This document shows, piece after piece, positions 32,491 to 34,786 of a DNA stretch of 34,786 bases. The notes under the pieces were generated by a model that searched no databases, had not been told where the DNA came from, and worked only from the letters and a program-made list of their open reading frames with translations. Source of the stretch: Flammeovirgaceae bacterium. GTDB lineage: Bacteria; Bacteroidota; Bacteroidia; Cytophagales; Cyclobacteriaceae. The position numbers and the translations under genes are program-made. Where the stretch lies: contig JAJTHV010000055.1 of assembly GCA_021300095.1 (NCBI GenBank), positions 1-34,786 of the forward strand. The letters run 5' to 3'. The stretch's first letter is position 1. Every line of letters starts with the position of its first letter.

Positions 32491-34395
32491 ATGAGCCATT
32501 ATTTTAAACTTTTGTTAATTGGTTGTTTAGTGATTCACGCCACAGCGCATGCACAAGAAGTACTAAGCACGAAATCTAAAAAAGCGAAAGAGTATTATCT
32601 GGCGTCTGACAATTTTCGAGTGAGAGGTCAATTAGATCAGGCGATCGATTTGTTAAAACAAGCGATTGATAAAGATCCCAAATTTGAGGAGGCGTATTTT
32701 CGATTGGCACTTTCTTATCGCAGTGCCAACAATTTAAAAGCAGCCAGTGAGATGTTAGAAAAAGGACTTACGCTGACAACCTTTCCTGCCAAGGTAAAAA
32801 CGTATCACTATACATTAAGTGAATGCTACTTGCGACAAGGTAAATATGAGTTGGCTTTAAAAAGTGCGAATCAGTTTATCAATGATGAGAAATTTGACAA
32901 GGTAAAATTAGCGCAGATGAAAGTCTGGAAAAGTCAATGCGAGTTTGCATTAGCGAATGTTGGTCAGCCTTTAGGTTACCAGATCAAACCGTTGTCGGAT
33001 ACGGTTAATGCATTTCCTATGCAATACTTCCCTACCATCACTGCCGATGAAAAGGAATTGATTTTTACCATTCGCATGGGAAGCGACCACAACGCCAACG
33101 AAGATATTGTGGTGTCCAGACGTGATAAAGATAATCGGTGGGCCAAACCTGTTTCGCTTTCAGAGCGAATCAATTCTAACTTCCGAGAAGGAGCCTCCAC
33201 TATTTCAGCGGACGGCCGTACATTGATATTTACTATTTGTGGACCCCGTGGTTGCGATCTGTATGAAAGCAATAAAGAGGGTAATCAATGGAGTGAACCT
33301 CGGAGCCTTGGAGCAGCAGTAAATACATCCGGTTGGGAAGCGCAGCCCTCACTCTCTTCCGATGGAAATGAACTTTACTTTGTGTCGGAAAGAAAAGGAG
33401 GCTTAGGGGGCTATGATATTTGGTATTCTCGCAAAAGCGAGAATGGCAATTGGACCAAAGCGGTAAACGTGGGGGCACCTATCAACACACCGTTCAACGA
33501 GATAGCCCCATACATTCATGTAAATAACCAAAACTTGTATTTTGCCTCCAATGGATTGCCAGGTTTTGGTAGTTACGATATTTATGTAGCCGAGAAAAAA
33601 GGAGAGAGCTGGCAAGCCCCCGAAAACATGGGTGCGCCACTTAATGATTTCGAGGACCAATATTCTTTTACTGTCACGAGTAACGGAAAGTTCGCCTATT
33701 ATTCCAAAGAGGAGGGAAGAGATCATAGCAAGATATTCACCACCCCAATTCCGGAGCGATTTCAGATTAGCAAAAAAGGAAATGTGATAAGTGGACGAGT
33801 CGCCGATGCGATTACCAAGAAACCTCTTAAAGCTAAAATTGAGTTAAAAGAACTCAGTACTCATACAACCGTTACGCATGTTTTATCTGATTCGATCACA
33901 GGCGCCTATTTGATTGTAGTTCCTAGCAAATCAGAGTATGCTTTGTTTGTGAATGAACCTGGTTATTTATTCGTAAGCCGAAATATCAATTATAGTGATA
34001 TCGATTTAACGCAGGCTATTCGTACCGACATAGAGCTTTATCGGGCAGATCAGAATTCAGTAATCGTTTTGGAAAATATTTTCTTCGCAACAAACCAATT
34101 TGAATTGTTAGGTAAATCCACCTCTGAGTTGGATCATCTAGTAGTGTTTTTGCGCGATAATCCTACTATGAAAATCGAGATTAGCGGGCATACGGATAAT
34201 CAAGGCTCAGACATCTATAATCAGGAACTTTCTCTCAAGCGTGCAATCTCCGTAGGTAGCTACCTTAAACAACAAGGTGTAAGCATAGAACGGGTAGTCG
34301 AGAAAGGATACGGCTCGAAAAAACCACTTAATTCGAATGATTCTGAATCAAATCGGCAGAAAAACAGGAGAATTGAGCTGAAAATCCTCAAATAG
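32491..34395 (+). CDS. PorE-like outer-membrane protein: TPR, beta-propeller, CRD, OmpA
   Basis: The ATG at 32491 (MSHYFKLLLIGCLVIHATAHAQ) has a signal peptide; a TTG at 32485 lies six bases earlier. The 634-residue protein has TPR units at about 30-155, five WD40-like PD40 repeats (about 180-430, for example ISADGRTLIFTI and SSDGNELYFVSE), a carboxypeptidase-like regulatory domain from about 430 (GRVADAITKKPLKA), and an OmpA peptidoglycan-binding domain from about 528 (FFATNQFELL, ISGHTDNQG, NRRIELKI). This order matches PorE of the type IX secretion/gliding apparatus, though paralogues of the same plan exist, so T9SS function is inference. pabC lies two bases upstream. Confidence 0.85.
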   Translation: MSHYFKLLLIGCLVIHATAHAQEVLSTKSKKAKEYYLASDNFRVRGQLDQAIDLLKQAIDKDPKFEEAYFRLALSYRSANNLKAASEMLEKGLTLTTFPAKVKTYHYTLSECYLRQGKYELALKSANQFINDEKFDKVKLAQMKVWKSQCEFALANVGQPLGYQIKPLSDTVNAFPMQYFPTITADEKELIFTIRMGSDHNANEDIVVSRRDKDNRWAKPVSLSERINSNFREGASTISADGRTLIFTICGPRGCDLYESNKEGNQWSEPRSLGAAVNTSGWEAQPSLSSDGNELYFVSERKGGLGGYDIWYSRKSENGNWTKAVNVGAPINTPFNEIAPYIHVNNQNLYFASNGLPGFGSYDIYVAEKKGESWQAPENMGAPLNDFEDQYSFTVTSNGKFAYYSKEEGRDHSKIFTTPIPERFQISKKGNVISGRVADAITKKPLKAKIELKELSTHTTVTHVLSDSITGAYLIVVPSKSEYALFVNEPGYLFVSRNINYSDIDLTQAIRTDIELYRADQNSVIVLENIFFATNQFELLGKSTSELDHLVVFLRDNPTMKIEISGHTDNQGSDIYNQELSLKRAISVGSYLKQQGVSIERVVEKGYGSKKPLNSNDSESNRQKNRRIELKILK

Positions 34396-34433
34396 AGATT
34401 CGAAATCGTTTGAAAGAAATAAGTATTAAATTA

Positions 34434-34461
34434 TTGCGATAGTGATTTTTCTATTATTTTG
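34434..34461 (+). promoter_or_regulatory. Possible promoter for the SusC-like gene
   Basis: TTG (34434-34436) is followed after 18 bases by TATTTTG (34455-34461), close to the Bacteroidota TTG/TAnnTTTG pattern but one base short. It is 45 bases before the ATG at 34506. A similar TTG-N18-TACTTTG sits before the M24 peptidase gene. Confidence 0.3.
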
Positions 34462-34505
34462 CATACCTATTTGGGTTATTTTTTCATTAACAAAAACAAA
34501 AAAGT

Positions 34506-34786
34506 ATGAGGAAAAATTTACTAGTGAGAATGTTGCCTCTATTGTTTGCGCTGATTACGAGCGCGGCATGGGCGCAAGAGAGAACGGTAACAGGTAAAGT
34601 GACATCCGCAGAGGATGGCTCTGGATTACCTGGTGTGAATGTGTTGGTAAAGGAACAACCAATGGTACAGTGACTGATGTAGATGGAAAGTACTCTATTT
34701 CAGCAAAAGACGAGGATGTCTTGGTGTTTTCTTTTATTGGTTTTGTTTCACAAGAAGCTCAGGTGGGACAAAAGACTAGCATTGAT
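34506..34786 (+). pseudogene. SusC/RagA-like TonB-dependent transporter, 5' end, frameshifted
   Basis: The frame opens with ATG at 34506 and gives a signal peptide (MRKNLLVRMLPLLFALITSA then AWAQ) and the start of the carboxypeptidase-like regulatory domain VTGKVTSAEDGSGLPGVNVLVK. It then meets a stop at 34671-34673. One extra G after the AAG at 34650-34652 would turn the sequence into the canonical ...GTTNGTVTDVDGKYSI and keep it open to the window end (TTNGTVTDV starts at 34655). So one base is missing at about 34653, either a true frameshift or a base-call error near a sequence end. Such proteins import nutrients with a SusD partner. Only the first 94 residues are visible. Confidence 0.85.

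Noticed and set aside
34506-34786. Programmed ribosomal frameshift in the SusC-like gene
   Set aside because: There is no slippery heptamer or downstream structure of the known type at 34650-34660; a missing base is the simpler explanation.
1-34786. tRNA genes, rRNA genes or CRISPR arrays
   Set aside because: All gaps are under 200 bases, and none holds a cloverleaf with a TTCRANNC arm or regularly spaced repeats.

Overview
The window looks like chromosomal DNA from a member of the Bacteroidota, most likely the order Cytophagales. Supporting signs are the 5' end of a SusC/RagA-type TonB-dependent transporter, a TPR/beta-propeller/OmpA protein with PorE-like layout, DUF3667, DUF4198 and ORF6N proteins, and a short chorismate-binding PabB. 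There are no clear Shine-Dalgarno sequences, and several genes are preceded by TAnnTTTG-type -7 elements. The order-level assignment is inference. Most of the window is housekeeping and cell-envelope genes. I see no tRNA, rRNA, CRISPR array, insertion sequence or prophage, and no gene-free stretch over 300 bases.

Layout. 1-1750: a zinc-dependent phospholipase C/S1-P1-like protein and a GtrA-type membrane protein, closed by a two-way terminator. 1769-7111 (minus): an SRPBCC protein, a histidine kinase/response regulator pair, a secreted protein with three copies of an OB-like repeat, a secreted endonuclease/exonuclease/phosphatase-fold protein and a TerB-like protein. 7183-8163 (plus): acyl-carrier-protein phosphodiesterase and a small unknown. 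8167-18773 (mostly minus): thiL, a giant membrane-TPR protein, gatC, plsC, a secreted beta-rich unknown, a secreted M24 peptidase, an acyl-CoA thioesterase coupled to an ORF6N gene, a MATE exporter and a Nudix hydrolase. A 52-residue lipoprotein gene lies at 9327-9485 on the plus strand. 18887-22030 (plus): rnhB, a DUF3667 membrane protein, an NRDE protein and an ABC ATPase. 22036-27322: an outer-membrane-like unknown, methylmalonyl-CoA epimerase, a conserved unknown, an A-type Fe-S carrier, a Uma2 nuclease, and a RidA/DUF4198/PepP operon. 27512-34786 (plus): lepA, folD, queE, pabB, pabC, a PorE-like protein and a frameshifted SusC-like 5' end.

How the genes work together. folD, pabB and pabC all serve folate (one-carbon interconversion and p-aminobenzoate supply), and queE between them belongs to the GTP-derived deazaguanine pathway. 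pabB and pabC overlap. The pepP, DUF4198 and RidA genes abut or overlap and are probably one transcript. The response regulator and kinase form a normal pair.

I found no convincing new multi-gene system. The strongest unexplained signals are a perfect 35-bp palindrome inside the ORF6N gene, the three-copy repeat of the secreted protein at 4519-5721, the giant membrane-TPR protein with a tiny lipoprotein gene running into its 3' end, and the single-base frameshift in the SusC-like gene at the window end.
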